DNA of 64,000 bases from Litoreibacter halocynthiae (GCF_004365635.1 NZ_SOBH01000001.1:744001-808000), one strand, 5' to 3'. Shown: positions 1 to 9,325, counted from the first letter of the stretch. Program-made: numbers and translations. The notes: generated by a model not told the origin, from the sequence alone.

Positions 1-188
1 ACGCTGGCGTTAAGCCCTTGGTAAATCGGCGCAATGCCGCGCACATGCCCTGTTTTTGATCACCTATCCCCCACGCGGCCTCACGTATGCGTTATTCGGC
101 GGGCCCAACCGTTTACCGGTGCCGACTAATCGCTATCACAGAGGATGCGGGCCTTGGTCTGCACCAGAATCAACAGTGAGACCACAAC

Positions 189-1562
189 ATGTATCAAGAC
201 GTATTCGGGCAAGACACCACGCTCAATTCCCGCGACGCGCTTGAGGCGTGGAACAAAACACTGATGGCCTTCATGGCCCATGGGGCGGCGACGCCGACGC
301 ATCTGGGTGACACGCTGACCCGCGATCCGGATTTTGCCTTGGGACATGCGGTGAAGGGCATGTTCTATTTGCTGCTGGGGCGCCGCGAATTGAGCGAAAC
401 CGCCCGCGAGGCACTTGGGTTGGCGGAGGCGTCGACCCTGGCCACCCCGATCACCGCCCGTGAACGCTCCTTTGTCGATGCGTTGAAGGCGTTCTACACG
501 GGTAGTCTGACGCAGGCGATCCAGCATCTGGAAGACGTGCTGGCGGTGCATCCTGCCGACACTTTGGCGATGAAACTGAGCCATGCGATCCGCTTTGTGC
601 TGGGCGACGGCGCAGGAATGCGCAAATCGGTAGAGGCGGTTATGGGGGCCTACGGACCGGACCATGCGGGGCGGGGCTACCTGTTGGGTTGTCACGCTTT
701 CACGTTGGAAGAAACCGGTGAATATGCCCGCGCTGAAACCGTCGGGCGCATGGGGCTGACCGTCAGCCCCGACGACGCGTGGGGTCTGCACGCTATCGCT
801 CATGTTTACGATATGACCTGCGATGCCGAAGGCGGGTTGAAGTGGCTCGAAGGCCGCGAGGCAGCGTGGTCCCATTGCAACAATTTTCGCTACCATGTGT
901 GGTGGCACAAGGCGTTGATGCATCTTGATTTAGGCCAGAACGACGCGGTGCTGGCGCTCTACGATACCCAGATCCGTGCCGACAAAACCGACGATTACCG
1001 CGATATCTCCAACGCCACTTCACTGTTGTCGCGGTTGGAGCTGAACGGCATCGACGTCGGCGACCGTTGGGAGGAGCTGGCAGACCTGTCGGCCAACCGC
1101 ACCGAAGACGGCTGCCTGATCTTTGCCGATTTGCACTACCTTCTGGCGCTGATCGGCGGGTCGCGCAAACAGGCGATTACCAAGCTGCTGGGGCGCATGC
1201 ATCGCGACGCGCAATCAAACCGGCTGGAGATGGACCGGATCATGGCCAGCCCCGGCCTCAGCGCTGCTGCCGGACTGGAAGCGTTTGGCGAGGCGGATTA
1301 CAAGACCGCCTTTTTCAATCTGGCGCGCGCACGTAATACGATGCAACGGGCAGGCGGCTCGCATGCCCAACGCGACGTGTTCGAGCGTCTGACCATCGAC
1401 GCGGGCATCCGCGCGGGCCTTCTGGATGACGCGGAAACCATACTCAAAGACCGGATACGCAAGCGCGGGGGGTGTGTAGACGGCTACGCCGCCGCCCGTT
1501 TTTCGCTCATTTCCGAAGGGCGTGACGCAAGCTCTTGCAAGGCCCGTGTCCCTGCTGAATAA
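189..1562 (+). CDS. TPR-type protein of the TTC38 family
   Basis: The 457-residue protein is helical and TPR-like throughout, with no signal peptide or membrane segment, so it is probably cytosolic. The family features I recognise are the N-terminal AWNKTLMAFMAHG region, the HAIAHVYDM segment near residue 200 and the WWHKALMHLDLGQ segment near residue 237, both typical of TTC38-like proteins. No catalytic motif is visible and the family has no firmly established function. It lies 36 bases upstream of opgC on the same strand and could be the first gene of that transcript. The ribosome site before the ATG is weak (GTGAG). Family assignment is fairly secure; role is not known. Confidence 0.8.
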   Translation: MYQDVFGQDTTLNSRDALEAWNKTLMAFMAHGAATPTHLGDTLTRDPDFALGHAVKGMFYLLLGRRELSETAREALGLAEASTLATPITARERSFVDALKAFYTGSLTQAIQHLEDVLAVHPADTLAMKLSHAIRFVLGDGAGMRKSVEAVMGAYGPDHAGRGYLLGCHAFTLEETGEYARAETVGRMGLTVSPDDAWGLHAIAHVYDMTCDAEGGLKWLEGREAAWSHCNNFRYHVWWHKALMHLDLGQNDAVLALYDTQIRADKTDDYRDISNATSLLSRLELNGIDVGDRWEELADLSANRTEDGCLIFADLHYLLALIGGSRKQAITKLLGRMHRDAQSNRLEMDRIMASPGLSAAAGLEAFGEADYKTAFFNLARARNTMQRAGGSHAQRDVFERLTIDAGIRAGLLDDAETILKDRIRKRGGCVDGYAAARFSLISEGRDASSCKARVPAE

Positions 1563-1598
1563 GCGCGCAGTAGAATCGGCGAAAAGAAACGCAATATC

Positions 1599-2915
1599 AT
1601 GACCATGGCCTCCAGTTCCTCTCTTTCTCCAGCCGCGGGCGCATATGCGGCCAGCGCGACGGCGTCGGGTACTTCTGGCGTCACCACGCGTGATCCACGG
1701 CTCGATTTTTATCGTGGTATTGCGATGATCATCATCCTGTTCGCCCACACGCCGGGAAATTTCTTTACCAGCTGGATTCCGGCCCGTTGGGGCTTCTCCG
1801 ACGCGACGGAAATCTTCGTTTTCTGCTCGGGGATGGCATCGGCCATCGCCTTCGGGCGCACGTTTGACCGCGCCGGATGGGTGCTTGGCACCGCCCGCGT
1901 CGGCTACCGTGTATGGCAGGTCTACTGGGCGCATATCTGCATGTTCTTCACCATCGCCATGATGGTGGCGTGGTGGGACAGCTTCGGGGTGTTCGGCAAG
2001 GAATACATCAACTCGCTGAACCTCGTGCCGATTTTCGAGGGCCGCACCGGCAGCACCACAGGGATCGTCACCACCACCGCCGACAATCTGGTCGGGCTGT
2101 TCTCCTTGACCTACGTGCCGAATTATTTCGACATTCTGCCTATGTATATGGCGATCCTTGTGATGATGCCCGTCGTCATGGCGCTGAGCCGCGTTAACCT
2201 GTGGTTGACCGCCGCCGTGGTCGTGACCGTCTGGCTTTTCGCGCAAGAAGGGGTGCTGGAATGGCTCGGGGCCAGTCATCTCTGGCTGAGTCTGCCGGCA
2301 GAGCCTTGGTCGGACCGTCACTGGTTCTTCAATCCGTTCGGTTGGCAACTGTGCTTTTTCACCGGTTTCGCCTTCATGCGCGGCTGGATTCCCGCCCCGC
2401 CGGTCAAGACATGGCTGATCGCACTTGCTGCTGTGATCGTCGTGGCCAACATTCCCTTGTCCAATATCGGGGTGCGCGCGGTCAATCAGGAATGGTTCGG
2501 CGCGTTCGAGGGCAATCCGGTGATCGACTGGCGCGTTGCCAACAAACCGCTGATCGACAAGTCGTCCTTCGCCATTCTGCGCTATGTGCAATTCCTGTCG
2601 CTGGCTTACCTCGCTTGGGTCGTCGCGGGCGTGGGCGGTCACCGTTTGATTGCAACGGGCGGCTCCGCGCTGTCTGACGCTTGGGGCAAATTCGTCAAGA
2701 TCATCATGAAGATCGGCCAGCAAAGCCTTGCTGTGTTTGTCTTTTCCATGGTGTTCGCGCGCATCGCGGGCTTCACGATGGATCAGGTAGGCCGTGAAAC
2801 AGGCACGGTTGTCTTGGTCAACCTCGTCGGCGTCGCCGCCTTGATTGCCGTGGCTTACTTCGTGGCTTGGATCAAAGGCACACCATGGAAACCCGCGAAA
2901 GGGGCTGCCGCATGA
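1599..2915 (+). CDS. opgC: OpgC-like membrane protein of periplasmic glucan modification
   Basis: This polytopic membrane protein of 438 residues has about ten hydrophobic segments. After a Ser/Ala-rich N-terminal tail of roughly 28 residues comes the OpgC hallmark DPRLDFYRGIAM, followed by an LFAHTPGNF segment and TEIFVFCSGMASA. OpgC proteins (related to acyltransferase 3) transfer succinyl groups onto osmoregulated periplasmic glucans. The gene overlaps opgG by four bases (ATGA), so the two are translationally coupled, and opgH follows in the same way. The unusual feature is gene order: opgC leads the operon instead of standing apart as in enterobacteria. Substituent specificity cannot be read from the sequence. 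Confidence 0.9.
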   Translation: MTMASSSSLSPAAGAYAASATASGTSGVTTRDPRLDFYRGIAMIIILFAHTPGNFFTSWIPARWGFSDATEIFVFCSGMASAIAFGRTFDRAGWVLGTARVGYRVWQVYWAHICMFFTIAMMVAWWDSFGVFGKEYINSLNLVPIFEGRTGSTTGIVTTTADNLVGLFSLTYVPNYFDILPMYMAILVMMPVVMALSRVNLWLTAAVVVTVWLFAQEGVLEWLGASHLWLSLPAEPWSDRHWFFNPFGWQLCFFTGFAFMRGWIPAPPVKTWLIALAAVIVVANIPLSNIGVRAVNQEWFGAFEGNPVIDWRVANKPLIDKSSFAILRYVQFLSLAYLAWVVAGVGGHRLIATGGSALSDAWGKFVKIIMKIGQQSLAVFVFSMVFARIAGFTMDQVGRETGTVVLVNLVGVAALIAVAYFVAWIKGTPWKPAKGAAA

Positions 2916-4471
2916 GCCTGTCGCGCCGCTCTTTCCTGACCATGCTTGGGGCCGCCACTATGGCTGCCCCCGCAAGCGCACTGCCGATGTTCAAAGGCAA
3001 GGCGGTCCCGTTCTCGCTCGACTGGCTGAAGGCCGAGGCGCAGCGCCTCGCGGGTGAAGACTTCGCGCCCATGCCCGAGGTGCCGGACGCGTGGAAAAAC
3101 CTGACCTATGACCAGTACAAGGCGCTGGTGTTCAACACCAAGAAAGCGCTCTGGTCCGACACCGATCGCGCCTTCCAGATGGATTTCTTTCACCCCGGTC
3201 TCTACTTTCCACGCCCGATCGAGATCAACATCGTCGAGGGCGACACTGCCCGCAAGCTGGGCTTCGATCTGTCGCTGTTCAAACGCTACGAGCAGTTCCC
3301 CAAAGAGCTGGTCGACGCCGCCATGGCCGAAGACCCGATGGACAGCACGCTGGGCTATTCCGGCCTGCGCCTGCGCCACGAGTTGACCAAACCGGGCCGC
3401 TTCGAAGAATTCATGGTGTTCCAGGGTGCAAGCTATTTCCGCGCCATCGGCACCGGCCAAACCTATGGCCTGTCCGCCCGCGGTCTGGCACTGAACACTG
3501 GCGAGGCGGAGGGCGAGGAGTTCCCCGAATTCACCCGTTTCTGGGTTGAGGCCCCGTCAAGTGACGCCACCACAATCACCGTCCACGCCTTGCTCGACGG
3601 CCCGTCCACAACAGGCGCCTACAGCTTCCGCATCACACCGGGTCAACCTGCGCATGTGACGGTGGAGGCGACGCTCTTCCCGCGCACGGAGTTGACCCAT
3701 GTGGGCCTTGCCCCGCTCACCTCGATGTTCCTGTTCGACCAGACCAACCGCGCCCGCTTCGATGATTTCCGCGAGGCCGTCCATGATAGCGAGGGATTGC
3801 TGGTCTGGAATGGCGCGGGCGAGATGCTCTGGCGTCCGCTGGCCAACCCGTCCAACTTGCAGGTCTCCAGTTTCGTAGACACCAATCCACGCGGCTTCGG
3901 TTTGATGCAACGCGCCCGCCACTCCGAGGATTTTGCCGATCTGGAGGCGCTTTACCACAACCGCCCATCACTCTGGATCACGCCGCAAGGCGATTGGGGG
4001 CAGGGGGCGGTGACCTTGGTGGAAATCCCCTCCGACAAGGAAATTTACGACAACATTGTCGCCTATTGGCGGCCCCGTGATCCGATGGCCGCTGGGCAGG
4101 GCTACAGCTTCGCCTACCAGATGGCATGGGGCGGAGAGCCCGAAGACACACGGCCGGTTTCGCGCGTGTTGAACACCCGTATCGGCAAGGGCTACGACAA
4201 GGAAAAGCCCTATATCATCATGGCCGTCGACTTCGCGGATCACGAGGCGTTCGGCACCAAGGAGGCGGACCTCGAAGACATCACGCGGTTTATAAGTGCC
4301 AATCGCGGCACCGTTAGCGATGGCATCTTGCAGCGTAACGCGGGAACCGGCGGCGTACGTCTCGCGTTCAAGTTCGAGCCGGGTGACGTGGCCTCGGCGG
4401 AACTTAGGTTGCAGCTGGTGAAAGACGGAAAATCACTGACCGAAGTGTGGCTCTACAGGTGGACCGCATGA
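2912..4471 (+). CDS. opgG: OpgG/MdoG periplasmic glucan biosynthesis protein
   Basis: The 519-residue product begins with a twin-arginine export signal (SRRSFLTMLGAATMAAPASA), which points to folded export into the periplasm. The mature part matches the OpgG/OpgD family: FDLSLFKRYEQFP early, YSGLRLRHEL, FRAIGTGQTYGLSARGLA and PLTSMFLFDQ in the middle. OpgG proteins act on the beta-glucan backbone made by OpgH; recent family work assigns them glycoside hydrolase-type activity. The ATG at 2912 is preferred over the in-frame ATG at 2867 because it gives the signal peptide at the N-terminus and forms an ATGA overlap with opgC; it also ends in an ATGA overlap with opgH. Confidence 0.92.
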   Translation: MSLSRRSFLTMLGAATMAAPASALPMFKGKAVPFSLDWLKAEAQRLAGEDFAPMPEVPDAWKNLTYDQYKALVFNTKKALWSDTDRAFQMDFFHPGLYFPRPIEINIVEGDTARKLGFDLSLFKRYEQFPKELVDAAMAEDPMDSTLGYSGLRLRHELTKPGRFEEFMVFQGASYFRAIGTGQTYGLSARGLALNTGEAEGEEFPEFTRFWVEAPSSDATTITVHALLDGPSTTGAYSFRITPGQPAHVTVEATLFPRTELTHVGLAPLTSMFLFDQTNRARFDDFREAVHDSEGLLVWNGAGEMLWRPLANPSNLQVSSFVDTNPRGFGLMQRARHSEDFADLEALYHNRPSLWITPQGDWGQGAVTLVEIPSDKEIYDNIVAYWRPRDPMAAGQGYSFAYQMAWGGEPEDTRPVSRVLNTRIGKGYDKEKPYIIMAVDFADHEAFGTKEADLEDITRFISANRGTVSDGILQRNAGTGGVRLAFKFEPGDVASAELRLQLVKDGKSLTEVWLYRWTA

Positions 4472-6357
4472 CCGCGCATGGCCCGATAACCCGCATGCCG
4501 ATGATGCCGCCGGAACAGCCTTTGGCATTTCCGGTGCAAGACCTGTCCTCGGACTATCGCGACGGGGCAGCACCTGCGCTGCCGACCGACCCGTCCACGC
4601 GGCTTTGGCGGCTGGCGACATTCCTGCCCGCGATCATCACCACAGGCGGGTTGATTGCCGCCTTCACCGACTGGTTCGCCATGGGCGGCTTGTCGGTGTT
4701 CGAAGGCTTGCTGATCGCGCTGATCGCCTGCACGTTTTTCTGGATTTCCCTGTCGGTGTCCACTGTCACAGTCGGGCTGGTCAACATGATGCGCCCCCGC
4801 CGCGCGGCGTTGGACAAGCCCGCGCCCGCGCAGGACGTCGCGCTGTTGGTGCCGGTCTATAACGAGGTGCCTTGGGACGTGTTCGGCAACGCTTGCGCCA
4901 TGCTCGAAGAGCTGGACCGCACGCAGCATCCGCACAGCTACACCCTTTTTATCCTGTCTGACACCCGCGACGAGGTCATCGCCGAGCAAGAACTGCGCGC
5001 TTTCGCCATGTTGCGCGCCAATCTGCCGGACCACATCGCGCTGCACTACCGTCGCCGCGTTGACAATATCGACCGCAAGGTCGGCAATCTGGCCGATTGG
5101 GTGCAGCGGTGGGGCGGTGGCTATGACGCCATGCTGGTGCTGGACGCTGACAGCCTGATGTCTGGTCAAGCGATTATCACCCTGACCGACGAGATGGCGC
5201 ACGATCCCTCTGCCGGCCTGATCCAGAGCTTTCCGCAACTGTTCGGGGCGGAAACGCTGTTCGGACGTGTGCAACAGTTCTCCAGCACCATTTACGGCGC
5301 GGCCCTTGCCGAGGGGCTGGCCCGTTGGGCGGATCACGAGGGCAACTACTGGGGCCATAACGCCATCATCCGCACCGCCGCCTTCGCATCTTGTGCGGGG
5401 CTGCCACGGCTGGACACGTTCCGCTCCAAGGGCGCGTTGATCCTCAGCCACGACTTTGTCGAGGCGGGTCTGCTGCGCCGCGCGGGCTGGGGTGTGCGCT
5501 TCATGCCGCAGGTCAAAGGCAGCTATGAAGAAGTCCCCGCGACGCTGATCGACTACGTGCTGCGCGACCGCCGCTGGTGTCAGGGCAACCTGCAACACCT
5601 CAACATCCTTGGCTCCAAGGGTTTTCATCCGGTCACCCGCTTCCACCTGTTCCATGGTGCGATGGGCTACCTGCTGTCGCCCGCATGGTTCGCGTTGCTG
5701 ACCGTCTGGGCGCTGATCGGCAAGGGCGAGGAAGCCAACGTCATCCGCTATTTCACCGGCGAAAACCCGCAGGTGGCGTGGCCCGAAATGGGCCATGTCA
5801 GCAACCTTGCCATTCTGGTGTTCATGTATGGCATGTTGCTTGCGCCGAAGTTCCTTGGGGCGGCCGCGCTGCTGCGCTCCGGCCCGTCGCTGCGTGATCT
5901 TGGCGGGGCGGGGCAGTTCGTGCTGTCCTTCGTGACCGAGATCATCGTCTCGGTGCTCTACGCGCCCATTTTGATGGTGCAGCAAACCATTGCCGTCGCC
6001 CGCACATGGATCGGTTTCAAGGAAACATGGTCCCCGCAAGCCCGCCAAGGCGGGCGCTACGGCTTTACGACCGTGCTGAAATTCCACGCGCTGGAAACAG
6101 TCGCGGGGGCCTTGCTGGTCGCAGGTATGGCCGAGGGGATCATCACGCTGTGGCTGCTGCCCATCGCGGGGTCTCTGGCCCTTGCGGTGCCGTTGTCGAT
6201 GCTGAGCGGCGCGAAGCTGACGCGGTTCAAATGGACGTCCCGCCAGCTTGGCACGGCGGAGGTGTTCAACGCCCCCGCGATCATCCAAAGCGCCAAGCGC
6301 GAGCGCTCCCGCATTCGGGTGGTTTTGGAGAATGCCGACCAGGTCGCCGCCGAATAG
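4468..6357 (+). CDS. opgH: OpgH/MdoH glucosyltransferase for periplasmic glucans
   Basis: This inner-membrane family 2 glycosyltransferase (629 residues) polymerises the beta-glucan backbone from UDP-glucose. Two membrane segments near residues 45-100 precede the cytoplasmic catalytic domain, which shows LLVPVYNE near residue 130, the metal-binding LVLDADS, GHNAIIRT, LSHDFVEAG and RDRRWCQGN. Several membrane segments follow. It is shorter than the roughly 850-residue E. coli protein, mostly at the N-terminus, as in other alphaproteobacteria. The ATG at 4468 overlaps the opgG stop (ATGA). The stop abuts the stop of the convergent esterase gene with no spacer, so there is no room for a separate terminator. 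Confidence 0.93.
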   Translation: MTAHGPITRMPMMPPEQPLAFPVQDLSSDYRDGAAPALPTDPSTRLWRLATFLPAIITTGGLIAAFTDWFAMGGLSVFEGLLIALIACTFFWISLSVSTVTVGLVNMMRPRRAALDKPAPAQDVALLVPVYNEVPWDVFGNACAMLEELDRTQHPHSYTLFILSDTRDEVIAEQELRAFAMLRANLPDHIALHYRRRVDNIDRKVGNLADWVQRWGGGYDAMLVLDADSLMSGQAIITLTDEMAHDPSAGLIQSFPQLFGAETLFGRVQQFSSTIYGAALAEGLARWADHEGNYWGHNAIIRTAAFASCAGLPRLDTFRSKGALILSHDFVEAGLLRRAGWGVRFMPQVKGSYEEVPATLIDYVLRDRRWCQGNLQHLNILGSKGFHPVTRFHLFHGAMGYLLSPAWFALLTVWALIGKGEEANVIRYFTGENPQVAWPEMGHVSNLAILVFMYGMLLAPKFLGAAALLRSGPSLRDLGGAGQFVLSFVTEIIVSVLYAPILMVQQTIAVARTWIGFKETWSPQARQGGRYGFTTVLKFHALETVAGALLVAGMAEGIITLWLLPIAGSLALAVPLSMLSGAKLTRFKWTSRQLGTAEVFNAPAIIQSAKRERSRIRVVLENADQVAAE

Positions 6358-7164
6358 CTACTCCAGCGCTTCGAACCAGTCCAACGCCATAACCGCCCAG
6401 CCTTTGGGGATGCCATGCGCGCCTTGGTGCAGGGCAAACTCCAGCGCACCTGCGTCACAGGTGTCCCAGCTGCGCCGCCAGAACTCGCCGGAGGTGTCGA
6501 ACGTGTCAGCGCGCATGTTCTTGCAGCCGTTGGTTTCCCGCCAGATTTGCATCGCTTGGAACACATCGCCTTGATAGATGCGCCCGCCACCCAAAGGACG
6601 GCCTTCCAGCGGCACGGTGGTGTCGCGCCAGCCATGGGTGTGGAGCAGTTTAACAGGGCCTTTGCACGCATCCATCGCCGGATGGGGCCGCCAGAAGCTG
6701 CCCGCCACAGGGGCGTAGGCGTGGGCCAGATCAGGCGCGTCGCAGGCCAGATAGGAGGTCATCGACCCGCCAATAGAGAACCCCGCCAGCAAGATACGGT
6801 CGCGGTCGACACCATGATTGGCGACGGCGTCGTCGATGACGGCACGGACAAAAGCCAGCTCGTCGCGTTGTTGCACCCGGTCGGGATGGAAGGACCAGCC
6901 GGAGCCGAAACGCGAGTTCGGGCGCTTCAATCCGTTGGGGCCGATTACCGCATAACCGCGCTTCAGGATTGGGCCACCCATCCGCAGGATACCGGTGCCT
7001 TTACCACCTGCGCCGTGCAGAAACACTACGGCGGGGACCGAACCATCCGCGTCTTCAGGTGCCTCGATATGATAGCTGCCAAGCGGCAGCTCGCAGGGCT
7101 GTTCCGCGTCGCCGCAGGCAAGGGCGGGGGTGGCCAGAAAGGCCAATGCAGCGAGCCATTTCAT
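6358..7164 (-). CDS. Secreted LpqC/PHB-depolymerase-like alpha/beta-hydrolase esterase
   Basis: The product is a 268-residue exported hydrolase. A signal peptide (MKWLAALAFLATPALA) is followed by FLHGAGGKGTG, the nucleophile elbow GFSIGGSM, THGWRDTTVP with a likely acid residue, and HGIPKGW with the likely catalytic histidine. These fit the polyhydroxybutyrate depolymerase/LpqC esterase family, but the substrate is more likely a small or polymeric ester outside the cytoplasm than stored polyhydroxybutyrate. The ATG at 7164 overlaps the rhodanese stop (ATGA), so this is the last gene of a five-gene minus-strand operon. Confidence 0.82.
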   Translation of the reverse strand: MKWLAALAFLATPALACGDAEQPCELPLGSYHIEAPEDADGSVPAVVFLHGAGGKGTGILRMGGPILKRGYAVIGPNGLKRPNSRFGSGWSFHPDRVQQRDELAFVRAVIDDAVANHGVDRDRILLAGFSIGGSMTSYLACDAPDLAHAYAPVAGSFWRPHPAMDACKGPVKLLHTHGWRDTTVPLEGRPLGGGRIYQGDVFQAMQIWRETNGCKNMRADTFDTSGEFWRRSWDTCDAGALEFALHQGAHGIPKGWAVMALDWFEALE

Positions 7165-7625
7165 CGGATCACCGGAAGCCCGCGCTTCAGCCATCCCGGT
7201 CCGGCCCGCGATCCTTGCATGCCTTCCGGCACGTCGATGATGTTACTGAACCCCGCCGCTGCCAACTGGTTGCTAAGCCGCGCCGAGCGCACACCGCGCG
7301 CGCAGATCAGGGCGACGGGCAGGGCGGTCTCTCCGCCCGTCAGTGTTAACAATGCGTCCACGAAATCCTCACGCCGCATGTCGAGCCGGGTGGCACCTTC
7401 GCCGGAGCCCGTGCGTGCCCATTCATCGGGGCGGCGAATGTCGACCAACAGGATATCACCCGCCACGGCCTGCTGATGTGCGGTGGGTGGGTCGATATGC
7501 ACAGCCTCCGACGCCTCGGTGATCGCAGAGTAAAACAGGTTGCGCCCGCCCGCGGCATAGATCATGCCACCCGCCAGAACGATTGCTCCGCCGGTCAGCA
7601 GCGCACGCCTCGACAGATCGGCCAT
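7161..7625 (-). CDS. Exported rhodanese-domain protein
   Basis: The N-terminus SRRALLTGGAIVLAGG resembles a twin-arginine signal or membrane anchor and is followed by a single rhodanese domain in a 154-residue protein. The active loop CARGVRSAR, near residue 108, carries the sulfur-accepting cysteine; LLVDIRRPDEW is the usual N-terminal strand of the fold. A role in periplasmic sulfur transfer or thiol chemistry is likely. It overlaps the SCO1-like gene by one base and the esterase by four, so expression is coupled to both. Confidence 0.85.
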   Translation of the reverse strand: MADLSRRALLTGGAIVLAGGMIYAAGGRNLFYSAITEASEAVHIDPPTAHQQAVAGDILLVDIRRPDEWARTGSGEGATRLDMRREDFVDALLTLTGGETALPVALICARGVRSARLSNQLAAAGFSNIIDVPEGMQGSRAGPGWLKRGLPVIR

Positions 7626-8185
7626 CAGCTTTGGCCTTGGGTATATTTCGCAACGATCCCTGCCGCCGCCTCCGGTGTGATGACGGGGGGGACAAGGGTC
7701 AGCAACTTGCCCTGCGCGTCCAGCAAATAGAGAAAGCTGCCATGGGCATAGACGGGGCCGTATTCGGGGTCGCTGAAAACCTCCTCGGTTTCGATCTGGT
7801 AGGCGTCATAGGCCACTTGCAATTGCATCGCCGTGCCGGTCAGCCCGACAAAATCCGCATGATGCTGCGCCAGCGCGGGGCCGAGGGTGTCGACTGTGTC
7901 GCGGGCCGGATCGACGGTGATCATGACAGGTGTCACGGTGATCCCCTGTTCAGCCACTGCATCCGCCACCTGCGCCATCATCGGTAGCGCGGCAGAGCAG
8001 ATTTCGCGGCAATTGGCATAGCCGAAGAACAGCAATTGCGGATGTCCCTGCGGGTCAGCCTGCGTGCGTGCGGTCCCTGTCTGGTCAACCAGTTCGAACG
8101 CCCCGCCCAGATTGAAGGGCAAGGGGGATTGATCCGCCAGCGCCGGAGAACACAGCGCCAACAGGGCAAAGACGGGCTTGATCAC
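7625..8185 (-). CDS. SCO1/SenC-family copper chaperone/thioredoxin-fold protein
   Basis: This 186-residue exported protein (signal MKPVFALL-like, ending SPALA) has the SCO thioredoxin fold. The copper-binding pair is in GYANCREICSAALPM (CxxxC) and the third ligand is probably the histidine of YAHGSFLYLLD. SCO proteins deliver copper to the CuA centre of cytochrome oxidase or act as thiol reductases. The start is a GTG at 8185 overlapping the preceding stop (GTGA); upstream in-frame codons lie inside the neighbouring gene. No oxidase genes are in this window, and the company of two unknown exported proteins and a rhodanese suggests a specialised redox job. Confidence 0.88.
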   Translation of the reverse strand: MIKPVFALLALCSPALADQSPLPFNLGGAFELVDQTGTARTQADPQGHPQLLFFGYANCREICSAALPMMAQVADAVAEQGITVTPVMITVDPARDTVDTLGPALAQHHADFVGLTGTAMQLQVAYDAYQIETEEVFSDPEYGPVYAHGSFLYLLDAQGKLLTLVPPVITPEAAAGIVAKYTQGQS

Positions 8186-8751
8186 TCGAACAGCTCCTTG
8201 ATCAGTTCGGCGTCTTTCTCGAGGCCCAGCCCGAAATGTCCGGTCTCGGCCAGATGCGCATTGACGCGCGGGTCGCGGCGGAACCACGGGCCTTTGCCTT
8301 TGGCCTCGGGGTATTTGGCGGCCCAGACCTTGCTCCAGGTGTTGGCTTTGGTCCAGTCCTCGGTTCCAGCCTCGCGGATGGTTTGGACCTGATAGATGTT
8401 GCTTGCCCCTTTGATGTCTTCGTCCTCGATCAGCAGCCCGTCCACCTCGACCGACTTGCCGCAAAACGGCAGCAGGTCCACGGTGGCCCCCTGAAAGCCG
8501 CTTTGCGCGTTCTTGTTGGGGAAAACCAGCACGCCATCCGCGGCGCGCAAAAGGCCCAGCTGGCGGTTGCCGTCGCCGCAATTGTCCGGGCAGTCACCGG
8601 TGACCTCGCAGGTAATGTCGACCACCTTGGCCTCGAAGAAGGCTGGGGCCTCGGCATAGAGATTCCAGCTTTTGGCGGTGGAGCCTTCGGAGAAATCAGC
8701 CGCGGCGGCGGGGCTGGCGGCGATCAGGGCCGATGCGATGATGCGTTTCAT
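8182..8751 (-). CDS. Exported protein of unknown function with clustered cysteines
   Basis: I do not recognise this family. The 189-residue product has a clear signal peptide (MKRIIASALIAASPAAAA) and a cysteine cluster CEVTGDCPDNCGDG near residue 50, plus a further cysteine in LLPFCGKSVEVDG. Such spacing could bind metal or form disulfides. The ATG at 8751 is preferred over the GTG at 8766 because it places the signal peptide at the N-terminus and has a GTGAGG ribosome site upstream. It sits between another unknown exported protein and the SCO1-like gene in the same operon, so it may be a copper or thiol client of SCO1. Confidence 0.75.
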   Translation of the reverse strand: MKRIIASALIAASPAAAADFSEGSTAKSWNLYAEAPAFFEAKVVDITCEVTGDCPDNCGDGNRQLGLLRAADGVLVFPNKNAQSGFQGATVDLLPFCGKSVEVDGLLIEDEDIKGASNIYQVQTIREAGTEDWTKANTWSKVWAAKYPEAKGKGPWFRRDPRVNAHLAETGHFGLGLEKDAELIKELFE

Positions 8752-8762
8752 GAATACGGCCC

Positions 8763-9221
8763 TCACTTCTTGGGGTCTGGAATGGCGAAGCCCGGCACAA
8801 CGCCGTAATCTTCATGGTTCAGGTTGGTAATGCCGTGATCGGTCACGACCTTTTCGACCACCAGATAATTCAGCCCGTCGCGCTTGTAGAGCATGCCATC
8901 GGCGGTAATCTCGTGGCTGGCGAGGTTCAGATTGGTGTCGCCGGAGGCGTTCTGGTCGTCGCCCTCGATCTTCAGGACCATATAGACCTCGCCGTCCTCG
9001 CCCAAGAGACCAACGGGAATGCCCCCCGCCGAGCACCACAGCGCACAGGTGTGATGGGCCGAGCCGACGACCGCGTCAGGCCCGCCCATGACGCCGGAGA
9101 AATAGCACCACGTGTCGATGATCTCACCGGTGATCTGGATACGCTCGCCCTCGGTCGCACTGGCGGGGGCAGTCAGGGCCAGAGCACATAGCGGGGCTGC
9201 AAGATGTCGTGTGAGCTTCAT
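8763..9221 (-). CDS. Exported protein of unknown function, first gene of the SCO1 operon
   Basis: The 152-residue product has a signal peptide ending TAPASA and two cysteine-bearing motifs, GEIIDTWCYFSGVMGG and SAHHTCALWCSAGGIP, the latter with adjacent histidines. The pattern HHTC...C suggests metal or haem-iron/copper ligation or a thiol pair. No named family is recalled with certainty. A strong ribosome site (GGAGGA) precedes the ATG. Because it leads the operon that continues through SCO1, rhodanese and esterase, the promoter should lie just upstream, between 9222 and 9325. Confidence 0.75.
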   Translation of the reverse strand: MKLTRHLAAPLCALALTAPASATEGERIQITGEIIDTWCYFSGVMGGPDAVVGSAHHTCALWCSAGGIPVGLLGEDGEVYMVLKIEGDDQNASGDTNLNLASHEITADGMLYKRDGLNYLVVEKVVTDHGITNLNHEDYGVVPGFAIPDPKK

Positions 9222-9325
9222 GGGTGTCCTCCGGTGATTCTTTTGACCAGCGTAGCAAGAAGGGAGGATGAAGGGGGATCACGTCTTGGTCAGACCGCTG
9301 CGATCGGGGCTGCTGTCGGGGGTTT

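Noticed and set aside
1-188. Possible gene before the TPR protein (short frames from 56)
   Set aside because: No ribosome site, no family resemblance; only a 62-residue frame. Nothing else supported in these bases.
1215-2723. 502-residue minus-strand open frame
   Set aside because: Antisense shadow of the TPR and opgC genes; Arg/His/Gly-rich composition and no ribosome site.
4453-6288. 611-residue minus-strand open frame
   Set aside because: Antisense of opgH; composition typical of shadow frames in GC-rich DNA.
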